DNA of 64,000 nucleotides from Dolosigranulum pigrum ATCC 51524 (lineage in GTDB: Bacteria; Bacillota; Bacilli; Lactobacillales; Carnobacteriaceae_A). Under the pieces are notes generated by a model, which ran no database searches, had not been told where the DNA came from, and saw only the letters and a list, made by a program, of their open reading frames with translations. The position numbers were made by a program, and so were the translations under genes. The stretch lies in the NCBI RefSeq assembly GCF_000245815.1, contig NZ_JH601103.1, forward strand, positions 124,001 to 188,000, given 5' to 3'. This document shows positions 1 through 12,385 of this stretch, piece by piece (position 1 is the first letter of the stretch; the number at the start of each line of letters is the position of its first letter).

Positions 1-1665
1 TGGATCCCAGTCTGAATCGTCTCCAGCCGCTTGCCCACCTGTCATTGATTCGGTAATTTTTGCCACTTCTTCTTCCACATCTAGACGAGGGAAAATCGGC
101 TCACCTTTATCAATCACTTGTGCTGCACCTAAATCTGCCACAAAAGTCAACTCATCCCAAGTGCCTTCTGCTAGAGGTTCCAAGCCTAATTGACGCAAGA
201 TCTCATCAGAAGTTGTAATCAATACTGGTTTCAAGAGATTGGCAATCACGCGTAAGCTCAAGACTAAATGTGTCATGACACTTTTCAGTGCTTGGCTCTG
301 ATTCTCATCTTTAGCAAGCACCCACGGAGTTGTCTCATCAATATATTTATTCGTCCGTGAGATAAGCGCCCAAACCGTTTCTAATGCTTTCGAAAATTCC
401 AAACTATCTAGTAAAGCTTTATACTCAGTAATCGTTGTATCTCCCAACTCACGTAAGGAAGCATCGTAGGCTGTAATATCTCCTGCATAACTTGGTACTG
501 TTCCATCGAAGTATTTATTAATCATTGCAATAGTTCGATTTAATAAGTTACCTAAATCGTTGGCCAAGTCATAGTTCATCTTCCCGACAAAATCTTCCGG
601 TGTGAAGACCGCATCACCTCCGTGGGGCACCTCACGCATTAAATAATAACGCAGGGCATCTATCCCATAATGCTCCACTAAGAACTCCGGATAAATCACA
701 TTTCCTTTTGATTTAGACATTTTACCGTCTTTCATCAACATCCAACCATGACCGTACATTTGCTTCGGCAATGGCAGATCCAGTGCCATCAACATAATTG
801 GCCAGTAAATAAAATGGAATCGTGCAATATCTTTCCCCACCATATGCAAATCAGCTGGCCAGAATTGCTTGAATTGCTCAGACTGTTGCTCAAAGCTCCC
901 TTTATCTGGATCATAGCCAAGCCCAGTAATGTAGTTCGTCAATGCATCAATCCAAACATAGATAACATGTTTCGGATCTGAATTAACCGGCACCCCCCAA
1001 TCAAAGGTCGTCCGCGTTACCGCCAAGTCTTCCAAGCCCGGCTCAATAAAGTTTTTCACGATTTCTTTTTCACGCGATTTGGGTTGGATTAGCTCAGGGT
1101 GTTCTTCATAATAGGTAAGCAGGCGATCAGCATACTTACTCATCTTAAAGAAGTAAGACGCTTCACTAACTTGCTGAACTTCATGACCACTTGGAGCTAC
1201 TCCACCAATCACTTCACCGGCCTCATTGCGGTACACTTCTGCTAATTGACTTTCTGTGAAGAATTCTTCATCCGACACTGAATACCAGCCCGAATATTCA
1301 CCTAAGTAGATATCACCTTGTTCCAACAGCTTATCAAAGATTTTAGCCACAACTGCTTTATGTTGCGGATCTGTTGTTCGAATAAAGTCATCATTTGAAA
1401 TTTCCAAATAGTTCCATAGTGACTTAATACTATCAGCCATTTGATCAACATAGGCTTGCGGAGACAATCCTTTATCTGCCGCTTTTTGTTGAATTTTTTG
1501 ACCATGTTCATCTGTTCCTGTTAAGAAGAATGTATTCGCACCTTGTAGACGTTTATACCGCGCCAACACATCACATGCCACTGTTGTATACGTATTACCT
1601 ATATGTAACTTCCCACTTGGATAATAAATCGGCGTCGTCACATAATAATTCTTATTCTCTACCAC
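1..1665 (-). CDS. metG: Methionyl-tRNA synthetase, partial (C-terminus beyond window start)
   Basis: Charges tRNA-Met with methionine in the cytoplasm. The reading frame stays open for 555 codons to the window edge, so the end of the protein is missing. The class I signatures are visible: HIGN about 20 residues from the start and KMSKSKGNV around residue 320. The start is a GTG at 1663-1665, seven bases after a perfect AAAGGAGG (1673-1680); no ATG fits. The visible part covers the Rossmann core and the helical anticodon-binding domain. The usual C-terminal tRNA-binding domain would lie outside the window. A -10-like TATACT lies at 1700-1705, so the gene probably has its own promoter just after the luxS terminator. 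No T-box leader is present in the short upstream gap. Confidence 0.96.
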   Translation of the reverse strand, partial: MVENKNYYVTTPIYYPSGKLHIGNTYTTVACDVLARYKRLQGANTFFLTGTDEHGQKIQQKAADKGLSPQAYVDQMADSIKSLWNYLEISNDDFIRTTDPQHKAVVAKIFDKLLEQGDIYLGEYSGWYSVSDEEFFTESQLAEVYRNEAGEVIGGVAPSGHEVQQVSEASYFFKMSKYADRLLTYYEEHPELIQPKSREKEIVKNFIEPGLEDLAVTRTTFDWGVPVNSDPKHVIYVWIDALTNYITGLGYDPDKGSFEQQSEQFKQFWPADLHMVGKDIARFHFIYWPIMLMALDLPLPKQMYGHGWMLMKDGKMSKSKGNVIYPEFLVEHYGIDALRYYLMREVPHGGDAVFTPEDFVGKMNYDLANDLGNLLNRTIAMINKYFDGTVPSYAGDITAYDASLRELGDTTITEYKALLDSLEFSKALETVWALISRTNKYIDETTPWVLAKDENQSQALKSVMTHLVLSLRVIANLLKPVLITTSDEILRQLGLEPLAEGTWDELTFVADLGAAQVIDKGEPIFPRLDVEEEVAKITESMTGGQAAGDDSDWDP

Positions 1666-1721
1666 ACCAAATCCTCCTTTGAAATTTTCACTCTTTCTTA
1701 GTATAGCACAATTTTCATTAA

Positions 1722-1775
1722 ATTAATAGAAATCAGTGGCTTTCTTTCGCTTTTATGCCAAAGAGAGCCACTGAC
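1722..1775 (-). terminator. Rho-independent terminator after luxS
   Basis: On the minus strand TCAGTGGCT at 1766-1774 pairs with its complement at 1732-1741, with additional pairing inside the loop, followed by a T-rich stretch. It closes the ECF/luxS transcript before metG. Confidence 0.8.
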
Positions 1776-1800
1776 TATTTCACTATCCACTTACTTCCTT

Positions 1801-2271
1801 CTAATAGCTAAACGATAAATCCTCAACTTGCTCAAGTGTTGCCAAGTAACGTTTCGAGAAGTATCTCGCCATAGGAAGATTTTGATCTAAGTAATTCCCA
1901 CAACTCTTCGCATCAGCGCCAGGAATTTCTCCTTCATACGCAGCTGCAAAAGCAAAAGCTTCCTTCAACAATTGCAACAAATCAGCTGCCTCAATTGCAT
2001 CGGACGTAATAAGATAAAACCCCGTCCGACATCCCATTGGCCCAAAGTAAATAATATCATCCTTAAACTGCTTATCATTGCGTAAGTACGTTGCAATTAA
2101 ATGCTCAATCGTATGGATTTCTGCCGTATTCATGACCGGCTCATCATTTGGCGATGTAAAGCGCAAATCATATGAATTCAACTCACGTTCACCTAATTTA
2201 TCTTGACGCGATAAGTATAGTCCTGGTTCTAGTTTTTCATGATCTACCGTAAAACTTGCAATTTTTTCCAT
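1801..2271 (-). CDS. luxS: S-ribosylhomocysteine lyase
   Basis: Cleaves S-ribosylhomocysteine to homocysteine and DPD, the precursor of autoinducer 2, in the activated methyl cycle. The 156-residue length is typical. The metal-binding HTIEH motif lies near residues 53-57 and the third ligand cysteine is in SCGNYL near residue 123. The gene starts 34 bases after the ECF S-component stop, on the same strand, so both are probably cotranscribed. The ribosome site is weak (AGTAGG). A terminator follows directly. Confidence 0.96.
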   Translation of the reverse strand: MEKIASFTVDHEKLEPGLYLSRQDKLGERELNSYDLRFTSPNDEPVMNTAEIHTIEHLIATYLRNDKQFKDDIIYFGPMGCRTGFYLITSDAIEAADLLQLLKEAFAFAAAYEGEIPGADAKSCGNYLDQNLPMARYFSKRYLATLEQVEDLSFSY

Positions 2272-2305
2272 TGTTAACCTACTTTCTCTTTATCTACTTT
2301 CACTT

Positions 2306-2800
2306 TTAGCGATCAATTAGACGGCGTACGATTGGATAAAGTAATAAAGTGAGTCCCGCACTCACGATACCCTGAATACTGTTAGGAATCACTGCGCTCA
2401 ACGCAACAGGCAAATCAAACATAAACACCTCAAAAATAAAGTAACCAAATACCATCCAAGCCACACCAACAATTACCGCAATAACACGCGACACCGTATT
2501 CCCTCGATCAATATAACTCGCTAATAAAGCCTCAATTGCTTTTACAATTAGCGTTACCGGGGCAAAAATCGTATAACCTAAAAATAAATCTGCTAACGCT
2601 GATCCAACACCACCAATTAATGCACCATAATAATGTGAGAATAACAGTCCACTTAATAGGACAAAGGAGTCCCCAACATTAACAAAACCTTGCGTCGCAG
2701 GTACTGGAATATGTATAACCATTGTCGCTACCGTCGTCAAAGCCATAAACAATGCGGCTAAAGTTAATTGTCGTGTTGAGGTTTTACTTTCTTTCATCAT
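2306..2800 (-). CDS. ECF transporter S-component (vitamin-type substrate, HmpT-like)
   Basis: Small integral membrane substrate-binding subunit of an energy-coupling factor vitamin importer. It would share an EcfA/A'/T module encoded elsewhere. About five to six hydrophobic helices are visible in 164 residues, and the segment GFVNVGDSFVLLSGLLF is typical of this family. Annotated relatives are often called HmpT or PdxU, but the vitamin cannot be read from the sequence. Two adjacent ATG codons follow AAAGGAG; the second (2797) has the better spacing. It precedes luxS in the same direction with a 34-base gap. A promoter lies at 2853-2881. No known riboswitch was recognised in the short leader. 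Confidence 0.8.
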   Translation of the reverse strand: MMKESKTSTRQLTLAALFMALTTVATMVIHIPVPATQGFVNVGDSFVLLSGLLFSHYYGALIGGVGSALADLFLGYTIFAPVTLIVKAIEALLASYIDRGNTVSRVIAVIVGVAWMVFGYFIFEVFMFDLPVALSAVIPNSIQGIVSAGLTLLLYPIVRRLIDR

Positions 2801-2852
2801 AGTTCTCCTTTCTTTTCTAATTTATTTCAAAAATTCTTAACACTATATCCTA

Positions 2853-2881
2853 ATCATAACCAGGATAGACAAATATTTCAA
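2853..2881 (-). promoter_or_regulatory. Sigma-A promoter for the ECF S-component and luxS
   Basis: Minus strand TTGAAA (2876-2881), 17-base spacer, TATGAT (2853-2858). Confidence 0.65.
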
Positions 2882-2930
2882 GCATAACCTTCCAAATCCG
2901 TACAAAATAAGTGCAAAAAAATTATCAAAC

Positions 2931-3023
2931 CTATACCAATCTATACCAATCTAAAAATCAAAAAAACAGGAACAACCCTGCTGTAGAGCCATTCCTGATT
3001 TTTTAAAACCAACCTATACCAAT
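2931..3023. repeat. Three copies of a 10-bp repeat flanking the rRNA terminator
   Basis: CTATACCAAT occurs at 2931-2940 and 2941-2950 in tandem and again at 3014-3023, on both sides of the rRNA operon terminator. The function is unknown. Confidence 0.7.
2958..2997 (-). terminator. Terminator of the rRNA operon
   Basis: On the minus strand CAGGAA pairs with TTCCTG (2992-2997 with 2967-2972). The inner GGCTC/GGGTT stem extends the hairpin, and a run of seven T follows. It lies just after tRNA-Asn. Confidence 0.85.
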
Positions 3024-3030
3024 GTATAAA

Positions 3031-3103
3031 CTCCTCAAGCTGGACTCGAACCAGCGACAACGCGATTAACAGTCGCGCGCTCTACCAACTGAGCTATTGA
3101 GGA
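3031..3103 (-). tRNA. tRNA-Asn (anticodon GTT)
   Basis: A 73-base cloverleaf with acceptor TCCTCAA/TTGAGGA, discriminator G, anticodon GTT in CTGTTAA, and a GGTTCGAGTCC T-arm. The CCA end is not encoded. It is the distal gene of the rRNA operon, after 5S. Confidence 0.97.
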
Positions 3104-3134
3104 ATGAGATAACATACTATTTATAAAAATAGTG

Positions 3135-3249
3135 CGTGGCAACGTCCGGCTTTCACAACGGGAAACCCGTCACTATCCTCGGCGCTAAGAAGCTTAACTT
3201 CTGTGTTCGGTATGGGAACAGGTGGGTCCTTCTTGCCATCATCACCACA
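3135..3249 (-). rRNA. rrf: 5S ribosomal RNA
   Basis: About 115 bases on the minus strand with the conserved core CCGAACACAGAAGTTAAGCT and complementary ends TGTGGTG/GCCACGC. It lies between 23S and tRNA-Asn. Exact ends are estimated to within a few bases. Confidence 0.96.
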
Positions 3250-3328
3250 CACTCTTATTGCTCTCTCAAAACTAAATAGTTGAATCACTCTTTGAATCCT
3301 TCACCGATCCTATGCTTAACCAACCATT

Positions 3329-6231
<2,903 letters not shown>

Positions 6232-6424
6232 GTCTGGTTAAGTTAAGCATATGTGTAGCGTTAAAAAATTGTTACTCTCATTTATTAAACTTAATAAATA
6301 GACTCTTTTCAACGTTTTAAATCAAACTAATGATTATGTCTCGGTGTTGTCTTCAAATAATTTATAAATTAAATGTCGATTCAACTATTCAGTTTTCAAA
6401 GAACAATATTAACCTTTCGGTCAA

Positions 6425-6497
6425 TGGAGATAAGCGGGATCGAACCGCTGACCTCCTGCGTGCAAAGCAGGCGCTCTCCCAGCTGAGCTATACCCCC
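6425..6497 (-). tRNA. tRNA-Ala (anticodon TGC)
   Basis: A 73-base cloverleaf in the 16S-23S spacer: acceptor GGGGGTA/TATCTCC, discriminator A, anticodon TGC in CTTTGCACG, T-arm GGTTCGATCCC. A single spacer tRNA-Ala is common in Lactobacillales. Confidence 0.97.
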
Positions 6498-6573
6498 ATA
6501 TAATGAGAACTAATCTCTCAAAACCGAATAAGATAAACAATGTGTAAGGTTCCGTCTGCCCTAATGGCAGTAT

Positions 6574-8127
<1,554 letters not shown>

Positions 8128-8234
8128 AATGAGGTGGCGTTTAGCCACACTTGTTTGAATAGCTCAATTTAAAGTATAAGTTTTTCTAAAACTTACAAAA
8201 ATATGAATTGTCCTGATTCGATTGAACCAGAGAC

Positions 8235-8278
8235 CCTTACACATCTTGGTTGTTTATCTTATTCAGTTTTCAAAGATC
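8235..8278 (-). other. rRNA leader: 16S processing stem strand and boxA-like element
   Basis: The leader segments AAGATAAACA and ATGTGTAAGG (8235-8260 on the minus strand) are exactly complementary to CCTTACACAT-TGTTTATCTT downstream of 16S (6530-6549). This is the expected RNase III stem that frees pre-16S. Just upstream, ATCTTTGAAAACTGAAT resembles the Bacilli boxA antitermination element. Similar elements recur in the spacers near 6390 and 3265. Confidence 0.75.
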
Positions 8279-8309
8279 AGTTCGTCGTTATCTTTTAGCG
8301 ACAATAACT

Positions 8310-8338
8310 ATTATATCATCTTCCGAATATCTTGTCAA
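8310..8338 (-). promoter_or_regulatory. rRNA operon promoter P2 (proximal)
   Basis: Perfect consensus on the minus strand: TTGACA (8333-8338), 17-base spacer, TATAAT (8310-8315). Confidence 0.93.
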
Positions 8339-8416
8339 GCATTTTCTGAAAAACTTTTAAAATATTTTTTTGATGATTCCAATTAGTGCCTGTTGTCTTT
8401 CTCAACGACAAATACT

Positions 8417-8445
8417 ATGATATCATCTTATAAATAACTTGTCAA
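8417..8445 (-). promoter_or_regulatory. rRNA operon promoter P1 (distal)
   Basis: TTGACA (8440-8445), 17-base spacer, TATCAT (8417-8422). The two promoters share extended similarity (TTGACAAG and GATGATAT around the boxes), which suggests an old duplication. The 8128-8545 stretch without a gene is this promoter and leader region. Confidence 0.88.
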
Positions 8446-8545
8446 CACTTTTTGAAAAAATAATTATTTTTATTTCTATACAGTCTATGTCTTCTCTCGT
8501 GAAATAAGCGGATATTGTTGTTTTAATAGGGATTGTCAAGGTATT

Positions 8546-9253
8546 TTAATCTTGTCGCATAAAGTCAAAGTCATACGCTTCTTTTTTTGTGATGAGGAGT
8601 AACCCATCTCCTAATGGTAGTAATGTAGTATCTAAAGCTGGATGATCTAGTACTACTTCTAGGAAATCATTCAATTTACGGTGAATCTTGCGACGATACT
8701 TCGGCACGTCTTCTTTACTGTCTAATATAGTGCCTCCTTGCAAGACATCATCAACAGCCAATACACCACCCTGCTGTAATATACGCATACAATCCGGGAA
8801 AAAACTGTAGTACTTCGCCTTCGCACTATCCATAAAAATAAAGTCATACGTATCAGCCGGTAATTCAGCTAAAATTTCATTGGCTTGTCCTTTCATTAAA
8901 GTTACGCGATCTTCAATAGCCATCTCAGCAAATAAAGCTTCTGCTCGTTCATACATATCTGGATTGCGGTCAATTGTTGTCACATGACCATCTTCATGCA
9001 TATGCTCAACCATTAATGCTGCTGAGAAACCAATCGCAGTTCCGATCTCCAATATTTGTTTAGGCTTTATTAGATTAAATAACCAAATAAAATACGTCAC
9101 TGTCTCATGTGGAATAATCGGAACCCGGTTTTCATTGGCAAACCGTTCAATGTCCGCTAGTTTTCCAGTGAGTTGTTTTTGTTCTTGTCTGAGATAATCT
9201 CGGACAGCTGAGTCAATAACTGGACGATCCATCATTTCATTTAATTTTCTCAT
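8546..9253 (-). CDS. Class I SAM-dependent O-methyltransferase, TrmR/YrrM-like
   Basis: A 235-residue methyltransferase of the COMT-like family. The SAM-binding motif LEIGTAIGFSA is near residue 67, the acidic end of strand 2 is in TTIDRNPDMYERA, and FIFMDSAKAKY is near residue 140. The closest family I recall is B. subtilis TrmR (YrrM), which methylates 5-hydroxyuridine 34 of tRNA to 5-methoxyuridine. That identity is inferred from similarity. The start has AGGAGAG eight bases upstream. It is divergent from the CBS protein gene and lies upstream of, and in the same direction as, the rRNA operon. Confidence 0.85.
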   Translation of the reverse strand: MRKLNEMMDRPVIDSAVRDYLRQEQKQLTGKLADIERFANENRVPIIPHETVTYFIWLFNLIKPKQILEIGTAIGFSAALMVEHMHEDGHVTTIDRNPDMYERAEALFAEMAIEDRVTLMKGQANEILAELPADTYDFIFMDSAKAKYYSFFPDCMRILQQGGVLAVDDVLQGGTILDSKEDVPKYRRKIHRKLNDFLEVVLDHPALDTTLLPLGDGLLLITKKEAYDFDFMRQD

Positions 9254-9302
9254 TATGATCTCTCCTAAAAAGTATTATTATAGCTGTTAATTTTTCAATT
9301 TT

Positions 9303-9311
9303 TGTTATAAT
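9303..9311 (+). promoter_or_regulatory. Extended -10 promoter for the CBS/ACT gene
   Basis: TGT-TATAAT at 9303-9311 with no good -35, about 32 bases before the start codon. Confidence 0.5.
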
Positions 9312-9342
9312 ATATGTAATCATATTATAAGGAGTGTTGGCT

Positions 9343-9990
9343 ATGTTAATCAAACAATTATCATTACCAAAACGTGTTGTGTCGACGATTTCTGAAGATA
9401 CAACGCTACAAGAAGCAATTGACTTACTGGAAGAATCTGGGTTTCGTTGCGTGCCAATTTTAGACGAGAGTGGCAAAATTTATCGCGGAAACATTTACAA
9501 GATGCATATTTATCGCCACCAATCACGCGGCGGTGATATGTCCCTTCCCGTCACACATCTATTAAAAAATGCTACAAAATATGTCCATATCAATGATTCA
9601 TTCTTCAATATCTTCTTCATGATCAAAGACTTACCTTATATTACCGTCTTGGATGAAGATAATCATTTTTATGGTATTTTGACACACAGCTCACTTATCG
9701 ACATGTTACAGCAATCTTGGAGTATCGACCGTGGAAGTTATGTGTTAACGATCGCTACGCCGGGTGAAAAAGGTGACTTCTCAACAGTAGCTAAAATTAT
9801 CAACCGTTTTAGCTCAATTATGAGTATTATCTCGCTTGATGTGAACAAGGAATCGGAATTCAGTAAAGTTCGGCGTTTAGTTATTACATTAGAACCCGGT
9901 GTCACCAAAAAGAACATCGAAGATCTTCGAACACGTCTAGACAAAAAAGGATATAGCGTACTACAAATCGAAGACTTACACACTAACTAA
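9343..9990 (+). CDS. CBS-pair protein with C-terminal ACT-like domain
   Basis: A cytoplasmic regulatory protein of 215 residues. Two CBS repeats lie at about residues 1-55 and 65-125 (VVSTISEDTTLQEAIDLLEE and the second ending DEDNHFYGILTHSSLIDML). An ACT-like beta-alpha fold follows (YVLTIATPGEKGDFSTVAKI, VRRLVITLEP). CBS pairs bind adenine nucleotides; some Lactobacillales homologs of this layout bind cyclic di-AMP, but the ligand is not readable here. A GTG at 9334 is too close to the ribosome site, so the ATG at 9343 (eight bases after AAGGAG) is the start. It is divergent from the methyltransferase and monocistronic, with its own terminator. Confidence 0.82.
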   Translation: MLIKQLSLPKRVVSTISEDTTLQEAIDLLEESGFRCVPILDESGKIYRGNIYKMHIYRHQSRGGDMSLPVTHLLKNATKYVHINDSFFNIFFMIKDLPYITVLDEDNHFYGILTHSSLIDMLQQSWSIDRGSYVLTIATPGEKGDFSTVAKIINRFSSIMSIISLDVNKESEFSKVRRLVITLEPGVTKKNIEDLRTRLDKKGYSVLQIEDLHTN

Positions 9991-10030
9991 TTATTCATCA
10001 ATAGAATAGAATCGTTAGATAATGGTCAGA

Positions 10031-10070
10031 AACTCTGAAGTCTCTCTATACTTCAGAGTTTTTATTTTAT
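10031..10070 (+). terminator. Terminator after the CBS/ACT gene
   Basis: A perfect 10-bp stem AACTCTGAAG/CTTCAGAGTT followed by TTTATTTTAT. Confidence 0.9.
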
Positions 10071-10110
10071 ATATGTACATATCATTGTGTATGCATTCAG
10101 CAGATTCTCT

Positions 10111-10467
10111 TTAGACATCTTTATATTTCTCGGATAAACCGACGCTAATTCTTAATGCCTCATCGATTTCAGCCATTTTGTCTTTTTTAAGTTGGGTGAT
10201 TTTTTCTTTCACCCGTTGCTTATCAATCGTTCGAATCTGTTCCAACAAGACAACTGAATCTTTCTCTAATCCTCGATCAGATCCTACCTCCACATGAGTC
10301 GGCATTTTCCCCTTATCAATTTTAGTTGTAATTGCTGCAACAATCACCGTTGGACTGTACTTATTTCCGACGTTGTTCTGCAAAATCAGGACTGGACGCA
10401 TCCCGCCCTGTTCAGAACCAACGACCGGAGATAATTCAGCATAATAAATTTCTCCTCGTTGTACCAT
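10111..10467 (-). CDS. mazF: MazF/EndoA-type endoribonuclease toxin
   Basis: An mRNA interferase of the PemK/MazF family, 118 residues from the preferred start. It carries the family pattern RGEIYYAELSPVVGSEQGG with the catalytic-region RPVLILQN and TRxKxDK-like TTKIDKGKMPTHV. The ATG at 10467, preceded by GAGGAAG, gives the normal length; an in-frame ATG 21 bases upstream lacks a ribosome site. In Bacillus the order is acpS-alr-mazE-mazF. Here it lies 167 bases after acpS, and neither alr nor an antitoxin frame is present between them. A possible extended -10 (TGG-TAGAAT on the minus strand) lies near 10595, so it may have its own promoter. Confidence 0.9.
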   Translation of the reverse strand: MVQRGEIYYAELSPVVGSEQGGMRPVLILQNNVGNKYSPTVIVAAITTKIDKGKMPTHVEVGSDRGLEKDSVVLLEQIRTIDKQRVKEKITQLKKDKMAEIDEALRISVGLSEKYKDV

Positions 10468-10634
10468 AGCTGTCTTCCTCTCACTCATTTACTTACCAAA
10501 CATATCAGCATACTAATCTGACTCAGCCAACTGTATCCCTAGCTAATCAAAAAGTAGTTTGATTCAGTAAAATAATCCCTTCCTCAAGCCTATTCTACCA
10601 TAGTCTGTACCATTTGAAAACTATCACTCGATAC

Positions 10635-10994
10635 TCACTGTTCCTCTTCGATAATCACTTGAGCTGCGGCAACAGACTTCGTGTGCGTAATAGAGAGATG
10701 CACACGACATTGCGGTGACAGCGGCCTCTTCCAAACGGGCTCACCGCGCTTGCCTTTTCCGACTTCCATATCCGTGAAGCGTAGCTTACCGATGCCTGTT
10801 CCAACCGCCTTACTGTAAGCTTCCTTCGCTGCAAAGCGCCCTGCCAAAAATTCCATCTGTCGTCGATTTTCTAGCTGATTAAACATATCGAGCTCTGCCC
10901 CTGTCAAGATCCGGTTAACAAACTGATTATTTTTCTTATAAGCTTGCGCAATCCGATCAATTTCGATAATGTCCATACCAATGCCAACTATCAT
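10635..10994 (-). CDS. acpS: Holo-[acyl-carrier-protein] synthase
   Basis: Transfers 4'-phosphopantetheine from CoA to the serine of acyl carrier protein. The 119 residues match the AcpS family: GIGMDIIEIDRI at the N-terminus (Mg-binding Asp) and FAAKEAYSKAVGTG (Glu ligand) in the middle, with HLSITHTKSVAAAQV near the end. Its ATG overlaps the murF stop by four bases (ATGA), so it is translationally coupled. It is the last gene of ddl-murF-acpS. Confidence 0.95.
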   Translation of the reverse strand: MIVGIGMDIIEIDRIAQAYKKNNQFVNRILTGAELDMFNQLENRRQMEFLAGRFAAKEAYSKAVGTGIGKLRFTDMEVGKGKRGEPVWKRPLSPQCRVHLSITHTKSVAAAQVIIEEEQ

Positions 10995-12367
10995 ACGTCT
11001 GATTCTTTCAAGCGCGCAACCACATCGAGTAAATTCGTCCCAAAACTAGACTTCACCAATACCGCATCTCCCGGTTGTAACTCCGCTTCAATCTGTGCTG
11101 CTAACGTAGCTGTTCCTTCTTTAACATAGTGGAGGTGGTCTGCTGATAATTTCGCCGCTAACTTCTCGTATAATGCCCGCATCTCTTCCCCATAGAGAAA
11201 TACCTCGTCAAACTCACCCAATTCAATCGACGCAGCTAATGATTCATGAAGCATGCGAGATTGTTCGCCCAATTCACGCATATCTCCTAACACCACAAGC
11301 TTACGCCCATCATGTTCAAGTGCTCCCATATACCCTAATACAGCTTTCATCGAGCTTGGACTGGCATTATAAGCATCATTCAAGATTTGTGAATGCTGTT
11401 TCCCAGCTATCCATTCTAAGCGATTCTTAGTCAATTGGAATGTCGCTAGACCAGCTGCACCCACTTCTAAGGGAATCTCCAATTGCAGCCCAACCGACAA
11501 AGCAGCCAAGGCATTATGAACATTATGACGGCCTGGAACTGGAATAGTCACCGTTAATTCCTCGTGACCAACTACGGCAAATTCAGTTACATGTTTAAGA
11601 TTCACTATATCGTTAGCACGTAAATCATTCCCCTCTTCCAGCCCAAAGGAATAACTCTGCGTCGTCGCAAGCGCTTCTGCTAATAACGGTTCATCGCCTG
11701 TTGTTACCAATACACTGCTGCTTTTGAAGCCATCCAGCAACTCCAACTTCGCTTGGGCAATCTTCTCTCTCGAGCCAAAAAATTCCAAGTGTGATTCACC
11801 AATCATCGTAATCACACCAATATCTGGCTGAGCCAAGAGAGATAAGTCATGAATGTCTCCCGGATGATCCATACCCATCTCTAAAATAATAACATCCGTC
11901 TCTGGTGCCATACTCAAGATAGTCATTGGAACTCCCAGGTGATTATTATAGTTGGCTTCTGTTTTATGTGTTTTGTACTGTGTAGAGACCACCGCTGCTG
12001 TCATATCTTTGGTTGTGGTCTTCCCGTTGCTCCCAGTAATAGCTACCACTGTTGGACTCACTTCTTGCAGATACCACCCAGCCAATGCTTGATAAGCTGC
12101 CAACGTATCATCCACTAGTATAGCGGGCACTCCTGCCGGCACATCTGCTGCATCCTTGCTCCAAAGCGTAGCGACTGCCCCCTTCTCAATAGCACCTGAC
12201 GTAAAATCATGCCCATCACGTTCAGCTACTAAAGGAACAAATAAATTCCCGGACTCTATTTGGCGTGAATCAAACTGCACCCCTCGGATTCTAATATCTC
12301 CCGCATTATTCGGGTAAACACGTCCAGCGACCGCTTCAGCTATCGTTGCTAGTGTCTGTTCTATCAT
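10991..12367 (-). CDS. murF: UDP-N-acetylmuramoyl-tripeptide--D-Ala-D-Ala ligase
   Basis: Cytoplasmic ATP-dependent ligase adding D-Ala-D-Ala to the peptidoglycan precursor. At 458 residues it has normal length. The Mur ligase P-loop GSNGKTTTK is near residue 110, with NYNNHLGVPMTIL and LNDAYNASPSSM further on. The start follows AAGGAG by eight bases. It sits 18 bases after ddl, which makes its dipeptide substrate, and overlaps acpS. Confidence 0.97.
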   Translation of the reverse strand: MIEQTLATIAEAVAGRVYPNNAGDIRIRGVQFDSRQIESGNLFVPLVAERDGHDFTSGAIEKGAVATLWSKDAADVPAGVPAILVDDTLAAYQALAGWYLQEVSPTVVAITGSNGKTTTKDMTAAVVSTQYKTHKTEANYNNHLGVPMTILSMAPETDVIILEMGMDHPGDIHDLSLLAQPDIGVITMIGESHLEFFGSREKIAQAKLELLDGFKSSSVLVTTGDEPLLAEALATTQSYSFGLEEGNDLRANDIVNLKHVTEFAVVGHEELTVTIPVPGRHNVHNALAALSVGLQLEIPLEVGAAGLATFQLTKNRLEWIAGKQHSQILNDAYNASPSSMKAVLGYMGALEHDGRKLVVLGDMRELGEQSRMLHESLAASIELGEFDEVFLYGEEMRALYEKLAAKLSADHLHYVKEGTATLAAQIEAELQPGDAVLVKSSFGTNLLDVVARLKESDV

Positions 12368-12385
12368 ACTTGATACTCCTTACTT

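Noticed and set aside
1666..1800. T-box leader before metG
   Set aside because: The gap holds only the luxS terminator and a short promoter region; no T-box core sequence is present.
8195..8245. tRNA-like T-arm in the rRNA leader (GGTTCAATCGAATCAG)
   Set aside because: Only a single hairpin can be formed; there is no anticodon arm or acceptor partner.
10489..10634. Possible mazE antitoxin gene upstream of mazF
   Set aside because: All frames on the minus strand are closed within a few codons; no antitoxin-like protein can be encoded.
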